A stretch of 64,000 nucleotides of DNA from Thalassotalea sp. Sam97 (GCF_041379765.1 NZ_CP166919.1:992001-1056000), one strand, 5' to 3'. Counted from the first letter of the stretch, positions 1 to 9,649 are shown. The notes: a model not told the origin generated them from the letters alone. Made by a program: numbers and translations.

Positions 1-39
1 AAACTAAAAGAGCTCAGTATTTTAGATTAAGGGGATAGC

Positions 40-1689
40 GTGGAACGAGAATCTATGGAATTCGATGTTGTCATTGTTGGCGCCGGTCCATCGGGCTTAT
101 CGACAGCATGTAAGTTAATGCAATTAGCTCAGCAAAATGAACAAGAGTTAATGGTTTGTGTGGTTGAAAAAGGCTCTGAAGTTGGAGCTCATATCTTGTC
201 GGGTGCGGTTTTTGAACCGCGTGCCATGAATGAATTATTTCCAAATTGGCAAGAACTTGGCGCACCACTAACGACGCAAGTGACGGGCGATGATATTTAT
301 TTATTAAAAGATGCCGATGCGGCAACGAAGCTGCCTAACGCGTTGGTGCCGAAAACCATGCACAATGATGGTAATTATATTGTTTCTATGGGCAATGTGT
401 GTCGTTGGTTAGCAGAGCAAGCTGAAAGCTTGGGCGTTGAAATTTTTCCAGGCTTTCCTGCCCAAGAAGTCATTATTGAAGACGGTAAAGTTGCTGGTGT
501 GATCACCGGCGATATGGGGCTTGATAAAGATGGCCAACCAAAAGATTCATATATGCCAGGTATGGAGCTGCGCGCGAAATATACTGTTTTTTCCGAAGGT
601 TGTCGTGGCCATTTAGGTAAGCAATTAATCAACTCATTTGAGCTTGATAAAGACAGCTCGCCACAACACTATGGCCTAGGTTTTAAGGAAATTTGGGACA
701 TTGATCCCGAAAAACACCAAGAAGGCTTAGTGGTTCACACGGCTGGCTGGCCGTTAGATAAAGATACGACTGGTGGTGGTTATCTATATCATGCTGAAAA
801 TAATCAAGTGTTTGTGGGTTTAATCATTGACTTAAATTACTCAAATCCTCACCTTAGCCCATTTGATGAATTCCAGCGTTTGAAGCATCACCCTAAATTT
901 GCTCAATATCTTGAAGGTGGTAAGCGTGTCTCTTATGGTGCACGAGCTATTGCCAAAGGTGGCTTTAATTCACTGCCTAAAATGACTATGCCAGGTGGTC
1001 TATTAGTCGGCTGTGATGCCGGTACCATCAATTTCGCTAAAATTAAAGGCAATCACACGGCGATGAAGTCGGGCATGATTGCCGCAGAATCTGTGTTTGA
1101 AGCACTCGCTTCAGGTTGTGAAGGTGGTCAAGAGCTGACTTCCTTTACCAGCAAATTTAAACAGTCTTGGTTATATGATGAGTTGTATCGTACCCGTAAT
1201 TTCGGGCCAGCGATTCATAAATTAGGCACGATTATGGGCGGGGCATACAATACCTTAGATCAAAACTTCTTTGCAGGTAAGTTACCGTTTAATTTCCGTG
1301 ATGAGAGTCATGATTACGCCCAACTTAAGCCTGCCAGTGAATGTGCAAAAATTGATTACCCTAAACCAGATGGCGTGTTGAGCTTTGATAAATTGAGCAG
1401 TGTATTTCTATCGAATACCAACCATGAAGAAGAGCAACCGTGTCATTTAAAACTTCTTGATACTGAAATCCCAATTAAAGTGAACCTTGATAAATGGGAT
1501 GAACCGGCACAGCGTTACTGTCCGGCCGGTGTCTATGAAGTTACTGAAGATGAACAGGGTGAGCAGCAGTTTGTGATTAATGCACAAAACTGCGTGCACT
1601 GTAAAACATGTGATATTAAAGACCCAAGTCAAAATATTACATGGGTAACGCCTGAGGGTACCGGTGGTCCGAATTACCCGAATATGTAA
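40..1689 (+). CDS. Electron transfer flavoprotein-ubiquinone oxidoreductase
   Basis: Passes electrons from reduced electron-transfer flavoprotein to ubiquinone at the inner membrane, linking fatty-acid and amino-acid dehydrogenases to respiration. The 549-residue length fits the family. A dinucleotide-binding GAGPSG motif for FAD is at residues 14-19. The C-terminal 4Fe-4S ferredoxin-like part has Cys494 and the CVHCKTC cluster at 518-524. The chosen GTG start at 40 has AAGGGG a few bases upstream; an in-frame ATG lies at 55. The etfAB genes are not in the window. A strong two-way terminator follows. Confidence 0.95.
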   Translation: MERESMEFDVVIVGAGPSGLSTACKLMQLAQQNEQELMVCVVEKGSEVGAHILSGAVFEPRAMNELFPNWQELGAPLTTQVTGDDIYLLKDADAATKLPNALVPKTMHNDGNYIVSMGNVCRWLAEQAESLGVEIFPGFPAQEVIIEDGKVAGVITGDMGLDKDGQPKDSYMPGMELRAKYTVFSEGCRGHLGKQLINSFELDKDSSPQHYGLGFKEIWDIDPEKHQEGLVVHTAGWPLDKDTTGGGYLYHAENNQVFVGLIIDLNYSNPHLSPFDEFQRLKHHPKFAQYLEGGKRVSYGARAIAKGGFNSLPKMTMPGGLLVGCDAGTINFAKIKGNHTAMKSGMIAAESVFEALASGCEGGQELTSFTSKFKQSWLYDELYRTRNFGPAIHKLGTIMGGAYNTLDQNFFAGKLPFNFRDESHDYAQLKPASECAKIDYPKPDGVLSFDKLSSVFLSNTNHEEEQPCHLKLLDTEIPIKVNLDKWDEPAQRYCPAGVYEVTEDEQGEQQFVINAQNCVHCKTCDIKDPSQNITWVTPEGTGGPNYPNM

Positions 1690-1708
1690 TTGCGCATTGC
1701 TCGCCAAC

Positions 1709-1751
1709 GCGAATAAAAAGCCAGTGACATTGTCACTGGCTTTTTATTCGC
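1709..1751. terminator. Bidirectional intrinsic terminator
   Basis: A near-perfect inverted repeat pairs GCGAATAAAAAGCCAGTGACA-like arms around a 1-nt centre. The A-run and T-run lie inside the arms, so it can terminate both the ETF-QO gene (plus) and pdxH (minus), which converge here. Confidence 0.9.
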
Positions 1752-1762
1752 GCTATCTGTTG

Positions 1763-2416
1763 TTAAGGGTATAAATTAAAATGTTGCCATGCATCGTCTT
1801 GTTTTTGAAAACAGACTCTGTCGTGTAAACGATTGGCGCGCCCTTGCCAAAACTCCATGTATTGAGGACGAATACGAAAGCCTCCCCAAAACTCGGGTAG
1901 TGGCACTTCTTGGGCTGAAAACTGTTCTTTAAATTGTTGCTCGCGCTGTTTTAATTCGTCTCGGCTGTTTAGTCGTTGACTTTGCTTTGACGCCCAGGCA
2001 CCAATTTGACTGCCTCGATCGCGACTATGAAAATAAGCCTCTGATTTGTCACGGTCGACTTTTTCAACAACACCCTCAATACGGACTTGACGCTGTAGCA
2101 CGCTCCAGTGAAATAGCAGCGCCACCTTTTGATTTTCGGCTAAATCTTGCGACTTTCTACTGCCATAATTAGTGTAAAAAACAAACCCTTGCTGGTCGAA
2201 GTCTTTTAACAACACCATACGTGACGATGGCTGCCCATCGGCCGAACAGGTACTTACTGACATAGCCTCAGGCAGCAAAATACCTGAATCATTTGCTTCT
2301 TCAAACCAATGCTTAAAAAACTCTATTGGGTCTTGCTCGTCGCTAATTTCAGGTAGGGGGAGGGCAACACCTTGACCAAAGGTAAAAATTAAGCGGAGCT
2401 TTTGTAAAAATGTCAT
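1763..2416 (-). CDS. pdxH: Pyridoxine/pyridoxamine 5'-phosphate oxidase
   Basis: FMN-dependent oxidase that makes pyridoxal 5'-phosphate from pyridoxine or pyridoxamine phosphate in the cytoplasm. At 217 residues it has the usual PdxH length. The FMN-binding segment RMVLLKDFD and TNYGSRKSQDL is in the first half. The C-terminal dimerisation and substrate part carries FWQGRANRLHDR and ends in LYP, as family members do. It is a single gene convergent with the ETF-QO gene. The window also holds epd, the entry enzyme of the DXP-independent PLP route, but far away and without operon linkage. Confidence 0.95.
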   Translation of the reverse strand: MTFLQKLRLIFTFGQGVALPLPEISDEQDPIEFFKHWFEEANDSGILLPEAMSVSTCSADGQPSSRMVLLKDFDQQGFVFYTNYGSRKSQDLAENQKVALLFHWSVLQRQVRIEGVVEKVDRDKSEAYFHSRDRGSQIGAWASKQSQRLNSRDELKQREQQFKEQFSAQEVPLPEFWGGFRIRPQYMEFWQGRANRLHDRVCFQKQDDAWQHFNLYP

Positions 2417-2789
2417 AACAGCAAGATTCTATTGAATAATAAACAATTGTAGCAACTAATTTAGGACTGAAAAACAAAATTCTGATGAGTATAAAGCGTT
2501 TACTGAGATCGTGGTTTAGAACAACTGTCTGGTTGTAATAAAGAATAGGTTCGTTACTTGCCATGACGCATGGTTACGCGACTCAGAATGGCATGTAAGC
2601 ATTGTTGAAAATATTTTTTAACAATTTGTTGGTTGATGGTTGGTAAGGTATTTGGTTAGTGTTAAGTTAGCGATATTTATAGCTTGTCGATTAGCGTACA
2701 GCACACTACTCGATAATAGCTTTAGTGATTTAGCGTTACAGGTTAGAGCAGAGCTCTTTGATAATCATAATAATATAAAAGGTTAAATA
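2417..2789. other. Intergenic region, divergent promoters expected
   Basis: About 370 bases between the divergent pdxH and M16 peptidase genes. It must hold both promoters. It is AT-rich with no convincing ORF, RNA or repeat. The sequence AAAAGG just before 2790 serves as ribosome site for the peptidase gene. Confidence 0.5.
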
Positions 2790-5570
2790 ATGAGATTTTT
2801 AAAACCAACCCTTGTTGGTCTTTCGGTTTCTTTAGCGATTGGCTTAACTGGTTGTACAGCAACCGCAGAGCAAGCAACAACGGCGGCGGCAACTCAATCA
2901 TCGGTGAGCCCGCTAACGTATGTACGAAGCGTAGAGGGTATTGAAGAATACACTTTAGAAAATGGCTTAAAAGTGTTGCTCTATCCCGATGCGGCACAAC
3001 CAAAAACCTTAGTAAACATAACCTACCGCGTTGGCTCCGTACATGAAAATTACGGTGAAACCGGTATGGCGCATTTGTTAGAGCACATGTTGTTTAAAGG
3101 TTCAACTAACTACCCAAGCATTGATACAGAATTTAAAAAGCGTGGTATGGCGACTAACGCCACAACTTGGTTAGATCGCACCAACTATTTTGAAGTGTTT
3201 GACGCGAATGAAGACTCACTGGCTTGGGCACTAGGTATGGAAGCCGACCGCATGGTCAATGCAACCTTTACGGAACAACAGCTGCAAAGCGAAATGACTG
3301 TTGTGCGCAACGAGATGGAACGCAACGAAAACAACGCCATCCGCATGTTATTAGCGCGTATGTCATCGTTAGCATACCTTTGGCATAACTATGGTAACTC
3401 AACGATAGGAGCTCGCTCTGATGTTGAAAACTTCCCATTTCAACGCCTACGCGAGTTTTATAAAACCCACTATCGTCCCGATAACGCTGTGCTAACGGTT
3501 GCCGGTCGATTTGATAAACAAAAGACCATTGCTCTCATCGAGAAACAGTTCGGCGCCATTGCTAAGCCGGAACAACCGATCCAAGCCTTGTACACGGTTG
3601 AGCCTACGCAAGATGGCGAACGCGAAGTCAATTTGCGCCGCGTTGGCGACTTACCATATGTTGGTTTAGCGTATCATATTCCAAGTGGTTTACACCCCGA
3701 TGCAGCGGCTATTCAGGTGCTTGAAGAAATCATGGGTGATTATACTCGTGGCCGTTTACAAAAGAGTTTAGTTGAATCCGGTGTTGCCAGTATGGCATTT
3801 AATATGAGCTTTATGCTTAAAGACAGTTCTCAGTACTTCTTAATAGCACAGGGTGAAAAAGGCAAAGATACTGCGGCGATTGAAAACGCTTTGATCGAGC
3901 TTATTGAAAATATTAAAACGCAGCCGATCAGCGAAGAAGAAGTTAAGCTAGCTAAATTGAAATTAGCGAAACAAGCAGAGCAAGCGATGCGTGATGTTAC
4001 CAAAGTGGGCATGCAGTTATCTGAATATATCGCTAAAGGTGATTATCGCCACGCATTTTACTTTAGAGATCTCATTGAAAAGGTAACACCAGAGCAAGTG
4101 CAAGCGGTCGCTGAAAAATATTTTGTTGCGAGTAACCGCACGTTAGGTCGTTTCATTCCTACCGATAAGCCTGTACGAGCTGAAATTCCGGCTGCTCCAA
4201 ACCTTGATAATGTGTTAAAAGATTACAAAGGTAAAGAGGTTGCTGCACAAGGTGAAATTTACGACAACACGGTAAGTAATATTAAAGCCCGCTTGGTGCA
4301 AAAGCAGTGGCCGGTTGGTACCAAAGTGAATGTTTACCCGAAAAAATTACGTGGAGATGAGGTCGTAATTTCAATGCATTTTCCAGCAGGAAGCGCGCAA
4401 AGCTTGCATAACCAAGGTACTGCGATTGGTTTTGTTGGCAATTTGCTGAAATTAGGTAACGAACGTTATACAAAAGAGCAGATCGCGACACGTCTAGATC
4501 AGCTAAAAAGTTCAATTAATATTGGTACGTCAGCAGGTGAAACGAATATATCTATTACCACTGATAAGCAAAATATGGCAGAAACCGTAACGTTTTTAGG
4601 TGAATTACTGGCAACACCAACCTTTCCTGAAAAAGAGCTTGAAGTATTGCAACGTTCAGCGATTGCCGGCATTGAGGCGCAGCGTAATGATCCGCGTTCA
4701 ATCGCTGCCAACATGTATCGTAAAACGTTATATAACTATCCTGCAGGACACCCTAAGGCGTATCTTGATTTAGACCAGCAAATCGTTAACACCAAAGCGG
4801 TGACGAGTGAGCAGTTACAGTCGTTGTTTAAATCACACTTTAACGTTAATAATGGTCATATTACTGTTGTTGGTGATGTTGATGCTGATGCGGTATCAAA
4901 TCAACTTGAATCGGTATTAGCGGGTTATGTTAATGATACTCCATGGCAAAAAATGCCAACCGATTTAAAAAACGTTGCAGGCACCATGCTGAAGACGGAA
5001 ACGCCTGACAAAGCTAATGCTCAGTTGTTTGTCATTAATCCGCTGAACATGACTCGCCAGGATGATGATTATGTTGCACTACAAATAGCCAATACCATAT
5101 TCGGTGGTGATCCGTTTACGTCGCGCATTGGCGCACGAATTCGTGTAAAAGAGGGCTACAGCTACTCGGTAGGGGCAGGCATGCAACTTGATATGGTTGA
5201 CCCGCAGGGTATTTTCTATGCGATCGCTATCGCTGCACCAGAAAACATGGATGCGGTTATTACCGCGTATAAAGAAGAAGTCGCAAAAGTGGTTGCGGAT
5301 GGTTTTACGGATGAAGAGCTAGAGCGAGCAGTACAAGGCTTTATTGCTAATCGTAAACGAGCGTGGGCAAGTGATAAGGCGATTGCAGGCGTGATTAACG
5401 ATGCCAGCTTCACTGGTACCGATCTTGACTATTACGATGCGCAAATCGCAAAAGTAAAGACCTTAACGAAACAAGAGGTTCAACGTGTATTTGTACAATA
5501 CATTGGCAATATGGACTTTAACTATTTTGTTGCAGGTGACTTTGCTAAGGTAAAAGCTAATAGTAATTAA
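2790..5570 (+). CDS. M16 family zinc metallopeptidase, lipoprotein
   Basis: A large insulinase/pitrilysin-type peptidase, 926 residues, expected in the periplasm as a lipoprotein. The N-terminus is a lipoprotein signal peptide with lipobox LTGC (Cys22). The inverted zinc motif HLLEH is at 95-99, with the third-ligand Glu region about 80 residues later (VVRNEMERNENN). A second M16 repeat lacking HxxEH fills the C-terminal half, including the SRIGARIRVKEGYSYSV segment typical of the inactive half. Two-domain M16 proteins of this length usually degrade peptides in the cell envelope; the natural substrate cannot be told from sequence. A strong terminator follows, so it looks monocistronic. Confidence 0.92.
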   Translation: MRFLKPTLVGLSVSLAIGLTGCTATAEQATTAAATQSSVSPLTYVRSVEGIEEYTLENGLKVLLYPDAAQPKTLVNITYRVGSVHENYGETGMAHLLEHMLFKGSTNYPSIDTEFKKRGMATNATTWLDRTNYFEVFDANEDSLAWALGMEADRMVNATFTEQQLQSEMTVVRNEMERNENNAIRMLLARMSSLAYLWHNYGNSTIGARSDVENFPFQRLREFYKTHYRPDNAVLTVAGRFDKQKTIALIEKQFGAIAKPEQPIQALYTVEPTQDGEREVNLRRVGDLPYVGLAYHIPSGLHPDAAAIQVLEEIMGDYTRGRLQKSLVESGVASMAFNMSFMLKDSSQYFLIAQGEKGKDTAAIENALIELIENIKTQPISEEEVKLAKLKLAKQAEQAMRDVTKVGMQLSEYIAKGDYRHAFYFRDLIEKVTPEQVQAVAEKYFVASNRTLGRFIPTDKPVRAEIPAAPNLDNVLKDYKGKEVAAQGEIYDNTVSNIKARLVQKQWPVGTKVNVYPKKLRGDEVVISMHFPAGSAQSLHNQGTAIGFVGNLLKLGNERYTKEQIATRLDQLKSSINIGTSAGETNISITTDKQNMAETVTFLGELLATPTFPEKELEVLQRSAIAGIEAQRNDPRSIAANMYRKTLYNYPAGHPKAYLDLDQQIVNTKAVTSEQLQSLFKSHFNVNNGHITVVGDVDADAVSNQLESVLAGYVNDTPWQKMPTDLKNVAGTMLKTETPDKANAQLFVINPLNMTRQDDDYVALQIANTIFGGDPFTSRIGARIRVKEGYSYSVGAGMQLDMVDPQGIFYAIAIAAPENMDAVITAYKEEVAKVVADGFTDEELERAVQGFIANRKRAWASDKAIAGVINDASFTGTDLDYYDAQIAKVKTLTKQEVQRVFVQYIGNMDFNYFVAGDFAKVKANSN

Positions 5571-5594
5571 AGCATCGCTGATGCAGGTAAAGCA

Positions 5595-5620
5595 AAAGCC
5601 GCCTATATGGCGGCTTTTTT
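5595..5620 (+). terminator. Intrinsic terminator after M16 peptidase gene
   Basis: Stem AAAGCCGCC / GGCGGCTTT around TATAT, followed by a run of T. It lies 25 bases after the peptidase stop codon. Confidence 0.9.
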
Positions 5621-5685
5621 GTGGTCTGGATAGTTTGATACTTGAATTAGTTCACACTATTTCCGTCGTGGCAATGAACGATGAC

Positions 5686-8079
5686 TTACTCGGTCGTAGT
5701 TTGCTGTTTAGGCGTCGCCTTTGCGTTGACCTTTTTAGTCGTTTTATCAACACGCTGCTTAACCTTATATTCGGTCTTCGCTAGCCATTTTTCTAGGTTA
5801 TCGCTAGAAAGTGGGCGACTGATAAAGTAGCCCTGCGCCTTTTCACAATTTTGTTCACGTAACCAGTCGAGCGTTTGACGGTTTTCTACACCTTCAGCGA
5901 CAACCACTAAGCCAAGTTGATGTGACAGCTTGATGGTGGAGTCAGCAATCAACTGATCTTCAGGCTGGTGCACTAAATGTTGAATGAAAGCTCGATCGAT
6001 TTTTAGCTCTTGTACCGGTAGATTTTTCAACTGAGCGAGCGAAGAGTAGCCCGTACCAAAATCGTCGATTGATAAGTTAACACCGTGCTGGCGTAGCATT
6101 AATAGGTTATCAATGGCTTTAGAGTTGTTATCGACAAACGCATCTTCGGTGATTTCGAAGGTAAGAGCATCGATGATCTGACTATCTTCAGATAAGGTGT
6201 TGATCAAGTAGTGACAAAACTCATCATCAAGTAGGTTTTCTGGTGAAATATTGATAGCGACCTTCAAGTCGATACCGTCATCTCGCCAGCGTTTATGCTG
6301 CTTGATTGCTTCATTAAGCACCCATTTACTGAGCGCTGACATTTGCCCGGTTTGGTCGGCTATTTGAATGAAAGAGTCAGGTGTAATAAGGCCATTAACT
6401 GGATGATTCCAGCGGACTAACGCTTCGACTTCTTGCACTGAGTTATCGGCTAAGTTTAATTTAGGCTGATAAAATAAGACAAATTCATCATTTTCTATCG
6501 CGCCTCGCAGGCGGTTGACCAGTTGTAATCTATCTAAGGTATTTAAGTCGATTTGACGATCGTATACTTGGTAAATAACATTATTACGTTTTGCCAACTG
6601 CATAGCTGAGTCGACTTCCTTAAGCACTTGGTTAGCATGTGTCCAACCATCACTTAAGGTTACACCAATATTGGCTTGTAAGTGGATTGAGATATTTTGG
6701 TAAACAAAAATTGGCTCCATCTCTTGGCTAATGGCATCGATAGATGTTTTTATATCGTCAATTGAGTGACTATCAAAACGTACCAAAAAGCTGTTACCTG
6801 ACGTGTGATAGAGCGGTTTTTCAAGTTTTTGTAAGCGTTGAGCCACTTCTAAAATGACTTCATCGCCAACTTCATGTCCCAAGGTATCATTGATTTCAGA
6901 CAACCTACGTAAGTTGACTTGGCACAATAAGAATGGCTGTTTTAGATCGTTCACATCACGATAAAACTGACTTCGGTTAGGTAAACCTGACAACATATCG
7001 CGAAATGCTTGGCTAGTGATTTCCTTTTCCCGTTCTTTGATGGCGTCCTGCATCATTGAGAACTGTTCGGCAAGAAGGGTTAATTCGGATGTCGTACCAA
7101 CTTCGCTAGTAACCGCTGGTGCGTATTTACCTTTGGCAATTTTATTGGCAATGGTGACCAACGAACGAATAGGGCGGGTAATACCATTAGCTATCGAATA
7201 TGCTCCGAGCATTGAGATTGCCAGCGTAATAGTGATTAAAACAAAAATATTGAAACTGTCTTGGCGGATCGCACCGATCAGGTTCGAACGTGATTGAAAG
7301 AACGTCGCATTCACTTGGTTGTCGTCAATGCTACCGAGTGGCAGTTTTTTACCAATTAAATTATCACTATGGTTACTATTAAATGGAGACACGGTTAACG
7401 TCGATTCCGTGGTGTCAGTCATCGAGTCACTATGCGCTATCCATTGCCATTGTTTGTTTGTTTCAAGAGCAAAGCCAACATGAAAATTACTCAAACCAGC
7501 AAGCTCATTTGCTAGTGCAGTATTAATAGAGTAACCAAGGGCGATGTGGCCGATGGTTTCATATTGTTGTTGCACGGGACTGATCACCATTTGGTAAATG
7601 GTATTACTGTCGGCATAAAGTACTTCAATAGGGTGGTCCATCAACCAATCTGTTTGCGAAAACTGGAGGTTAATAAGTTCACCAGTTTCGACCCGTTTAA
7701 TTTCCTTATTGCTATCTTTTACCTGCAAATGGCCAATAACTTTTGCATTAATATCAATAGCTAAGGCAATGTCGGCGTCAATGCGCTTACGATGATTGTT
7801 AAGCGGTAAGGTGATGTTGTTATTTTCTAACTCAAACTGTTCGATAAGGCTTGAATCAGTTGCTGATATTTCAGTGAATGCGGTTAGATAGTAACTGCGA
7901 CTATCGAGCTTTTCTTTAAGTATTTGTTCGGCATTATTTAGGTGAGTTGCGAGCTGTTGTTCCGTTCTTTGTTTATTAGAATAGTATGAGGTTAGGAAAG
8001 AAACCGATTGAACAGCAATAAGAAGCAATACAAAAAAGAAATAAATACGGCTACGAATGCTCGAAAATAGAGTGGTCAT
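5686..8079 (-). CDS. Membrane sensor with degenerate GGDEF and intact EAL domains
   Basis: Likely cyclic-di-GMP phosphodiesterase in the inner membrane. From the chosen start: TM helix near residues 8-30, a ~250-residue periplasmic sensor region, a second TM, a HAMP linker (ITRPIRSLVTIANKIAKG), then GGDEF and EAL domains. The GGDEF signature is replaced by SGNSF, so cyclase activity is not expected. The EAL domain keeps EALVRW, INISPENL, EITE, DDFGTGYSS, the Lys of ELKIDRAF and AEGVE, so hydrolysis is plausible. The ATG at 8079 is preferred over 8118 because AGGAC lies 6-7 bases upstream and the TM helix then starts normally. The basic, Lys-rich tail is poorly conserved-looking. Confidence 0.9.
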   Translation of the reverse strand: MTTLFSSIRSRIYFFFVLLLIAVQSVSFLTSYYSNKQRTEQQLATHLNNAEQILKEKLDSRSYYLTAFTEISATDSSLIEQFELENNNITLPLNNHRKRIDADIALAIDINAKVIGHLQVKDSNKEIKRVETGELINLQFSQTDWLMDHPIEVLYADSNTIYQMVISPVQQQYETIGHIALGYSINTALANELAGLSNFHVGFALETNKQWQWIAHSDSMTDTTESTLTVSPFNSNHSDNLIGKKLPLGSIDDNQVNATFFQSRSNLIGAIRQDSFNIFVLITITLAISMLGAYSIANGITRPIRSLVTIANKIAKGKYAPAVTSEVGTTSELTLLAEQFSMMQDAIKEREKEITSQAFRDMLSGLPNRSQFYRDVNDLKQPFLLCQVNLRRLSEINDTLGHEVGDEVILEVAQRLQKLEKPLYHTSGNSFLVRFDSHSIDDIKTSIDAISQEMEPIFVYQNISIHLQANIGVTLSDGWTHANQVLKEVDSAMQLAKRNNVIYQVYDRQIDLNTLDRLQLVNRLRGAIENDEFVLFYQPKLNLADNSVQEVEALVRWNHPVNGLITPDSFIQIADQTGQMSALSKWVLNEAIKQHKRWRDDGIDLKVAINISPENLLDDEFCHYLINTLSEDSQIIDALTFEITEDAFVDNNSKAIDNLLMLRQHGVNLSIDDFGTGYSSLAQLKNLPVQELKIDRAFIQHLVHQPEDQLIADSTIKLSHQLGLVVVAEGVENRQTLDWLREQNCEKAQGYFISRPLSSDNLEKWLAKTEYKVKQRVDKTTKKVNAKATPKQQTTTE

Positions 8080-8200
8080 GCGCTTGTCCTGTGTTGATAT
8101 CGATTGCATCAATATCATTTGTTGTTATTTTAAGCGGTTATAAAGGTAAGATGACAAAAAATGCAGTTAAAAGCAAGCATTTACTATGCAGAGTTAGACA

Positions 8201-8236
8201 AGAAAAGGACTCGCTATGCCTAGCATAACGAGTCCT
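8201..8236 (-). terminator. Intrinsic terminator of the PEP-CTERM gene
   Basis: 14-bp stem (AGGACTCGCTATGC with GCATAACGAGTCCT, one G-T type mismatch) around CTA. Read on the minus strand it is followed by TTTTCTT, so it terminates the gene ending at 8264. Confidence 0.85.
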
Positions 8237-8263
8237 CTCAATATGACATGAATGGTTAAGATA

Positions 8264-9010
8264 TTAACGTTGTAGGTTTTTCCGGCGGCTAATCATAAGC
8301 CCAATAAATCCTAAACCAAACATTAACCAAATATGAGGCTCAGGTATGTCGGTTCGTGGATCTCTAGGGCCACCAGTCCAATAAGTTTTTTCACTCCCTC
8401 CACACGTAGTGCTACCATCTAAAGTACCATCACCAGAACATACCGATTGTGAGCGTAAAGCTATATAATCGGCACTTAAGGCGTCATCACTTCTCAAAAA
8501 GTTTTTAAAAGTTTCGTTAGAAAACGCGTCGATATCTATTTTCCAAGCGGTTGTCTGAACTGGATCTGCTGAACCATTAGTGTTTAATCTGTAAACCATC
8601 TCCCATTCAACGCCATCAATAGGAAACCCGTTCAAATTACAACCATTACCACAGTCATTAGACTCTGTATCTAAAGCAAGTAGCGAAACATCTACAGGGT
8701 CACCATCATCTGATTGAGGTATTAACTGCACTATCACATTAGAGAGTGGATCGACATCACCCGCCAAACTAGCATCAAAATCACCAAAATCAATAAATAG
8801 ACCTAAAGCTTCAGCATTCCATGGTTCGACAGTTACGAAAAAATATATGAAACCAGGATGAGTTTCATTATCTATTTGTACACTGTAGTTACCAACAACT
8901 GTACCTCCTTCTTCATTACTATTCCATGTGTTAGCCTCGATAACACCTGCTTTGGCTGAAATAGAAAAAACTATTGTCAATATCAACAATATAATAAACG
9001 TGCTTTTCAT
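8264..9010 (-). CDS. PEP-CTERM sorting-domain exported protein
   Basis: Exported protein with an N-terminal signal peptide (KSTFIILLILTIVFSISAKA) and a C-terminal PEP-CTERM tail: PEP, a hydrophobic stretch IWLMFGLGFIGLMI, then SRRKNLQR. Such tails are cut and sorted by exosortase in species with exopolysaccharide systems. The ~200-residue middle is acidic, contains two Cys-containing stretches (NDCGNGCN and SVCSGDGTLDGSTTCGGS) and has no recognised enzyme motif. The ATG at 9010 is preferred over 9070 because the signal peptide then starts at once; GGGGCAC is upstream but somewhat distant. No exosortase gene is in the window. Confidence 0.85.
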   Translation of the reverse strand: MKSTFIILLILTIVFSISAKAGVIEANTWNSNEEGGTVVGNYSVQIDNETHPGFIYFFVTVEPWNAEALGLFIDFGDFDASLAGDVDPLSNVIVQLIPQSDDGDPVDVSLLALDTESNDCGNGCNLNGFPIDGVEWEMVYRLNTNGSADPVQTTAWKIDIDAFSNETFKNFLRSDDALSADYIALRSQSVCSGDGTLDGSTTCGGSEKTYWTGGPRDPRTDIPEPHIWLMFGLGFIGLMISRRKNLQR

Positions 9011-9207
9011 AATAAATAGTGCCCCGAATTGAGCTAATAAAGACCTCTGCCTTGTAAAAGCAAAAAACATTCCATTGATTTTAAGTGTAATTAAATCAAT
9101 GCTTTATGTTTTGGTTCTGGCGATTCGGGGTAAGTGGCGTGTAAGTTTTGTAAAAATTTTTGACACTAAAGTGGATTTAAAGTGCTGATCAGAAAATCTT
9201 AATTGAA

Positions 9208-9251
9208 GACAAAAAAGACGCCCTTGAGCGTTTTTAATCATGGAATTGGTG
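9208..9251. repeat. Distal copy of ssrA 3'-end/terminator sequence (att-like)
   Basis: Near copy of 9603-9649: the run of A, GACGCCCTTGAGCG, TTTAATCATGGA and TGGTG match, with only a few differences. It therefore repeats the ssrA terminator and the last bases of tmRNA (…CACCA) in the same orientation about 400 bp away. This is what a site-specific insertion at the ssrA 3' end leaves behind. Confidence 0.85.
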
Positions 9252-9450
9252 CGGTGATCTGGCTGACGGGCTACTTACCAAGCTCGGGCAAGATATGGAG
9301 TTCAAGCGAGCGCCACAGATCGTTAGCGGTATTTTCTTGGATTTCAGTTTTCTTAATTTCAAACCAATTTTTAGTAACTTGCTCAAATGTATTGGCATGA
9401 AGTTCTTGTTGCTGGCGTTGCTGATCGTCTTTGTAGTTTTTGGATCTATG
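9241..9450 (-). pseudogene. Relic of a P4-type tyrosine integrase
   Basis: Reading the minus strand in one frame gives about 70 residues including ANTFEQVTKNWFEIKK, LWRSLELHILPELGK, a stop codon (TAG), then PVSQITAPIP. This matches the core-binding region of P4/DUF4102-type integrases (pattern TFE.VA..W...K…LE..I.P.LG..PI..ITA). The N-terminal arm-binding domain and the whole catalytic domain are missing. The frame runs directly into the distal att-like repeat. ORFs on the opposite strand here are shadows. Same strand and order as ssrA-integrase pairs at known ssrA islands. Confidence 0.8.
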
Positions 9451-9602
9451 CCTTTTGCTAGGTACCGTCCCAGAATGTGTGTCTCTCTTATTTTAATTTC
9501 AGTTTCAAATTACCTACTTAAATTGTTGGTTGTCACGGTACCCGTTAAACATTCTTATTGGCACTCGATTTATAACAAAATCTTTATAAAACAAGACTTT
9601 CA

Positions 9603-9649
9603 GACATAAAAAAAGACGCCCTTGAGCGTCTTTAATCATGGAGGTGGTG
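9603..9649. repeat. Proximal ssrA 3'-end copy (att-like)
   Basis: The native ssrA 3' end with its terminator. It is matched by 9208-9251. The pair bounds the integrase relic and marks the footprint of a lost element. Confidence 0.85.
9607..9630 (-). terminator. tmRNA terminator
   Basis: On the minus strand GACGC-TCAAGG-GCGTC followed by seven T, 15 bases after the mature tmRNA 3' end. Confidence 0.88.

Noticed and set aside
9203..9609. Two plus-strand ORFs of 65 and 104 residues
   Set aside because: They lie antisense to the integrase relic, whose minus-strand translation matches a known family; the plus-strand products match nothing.
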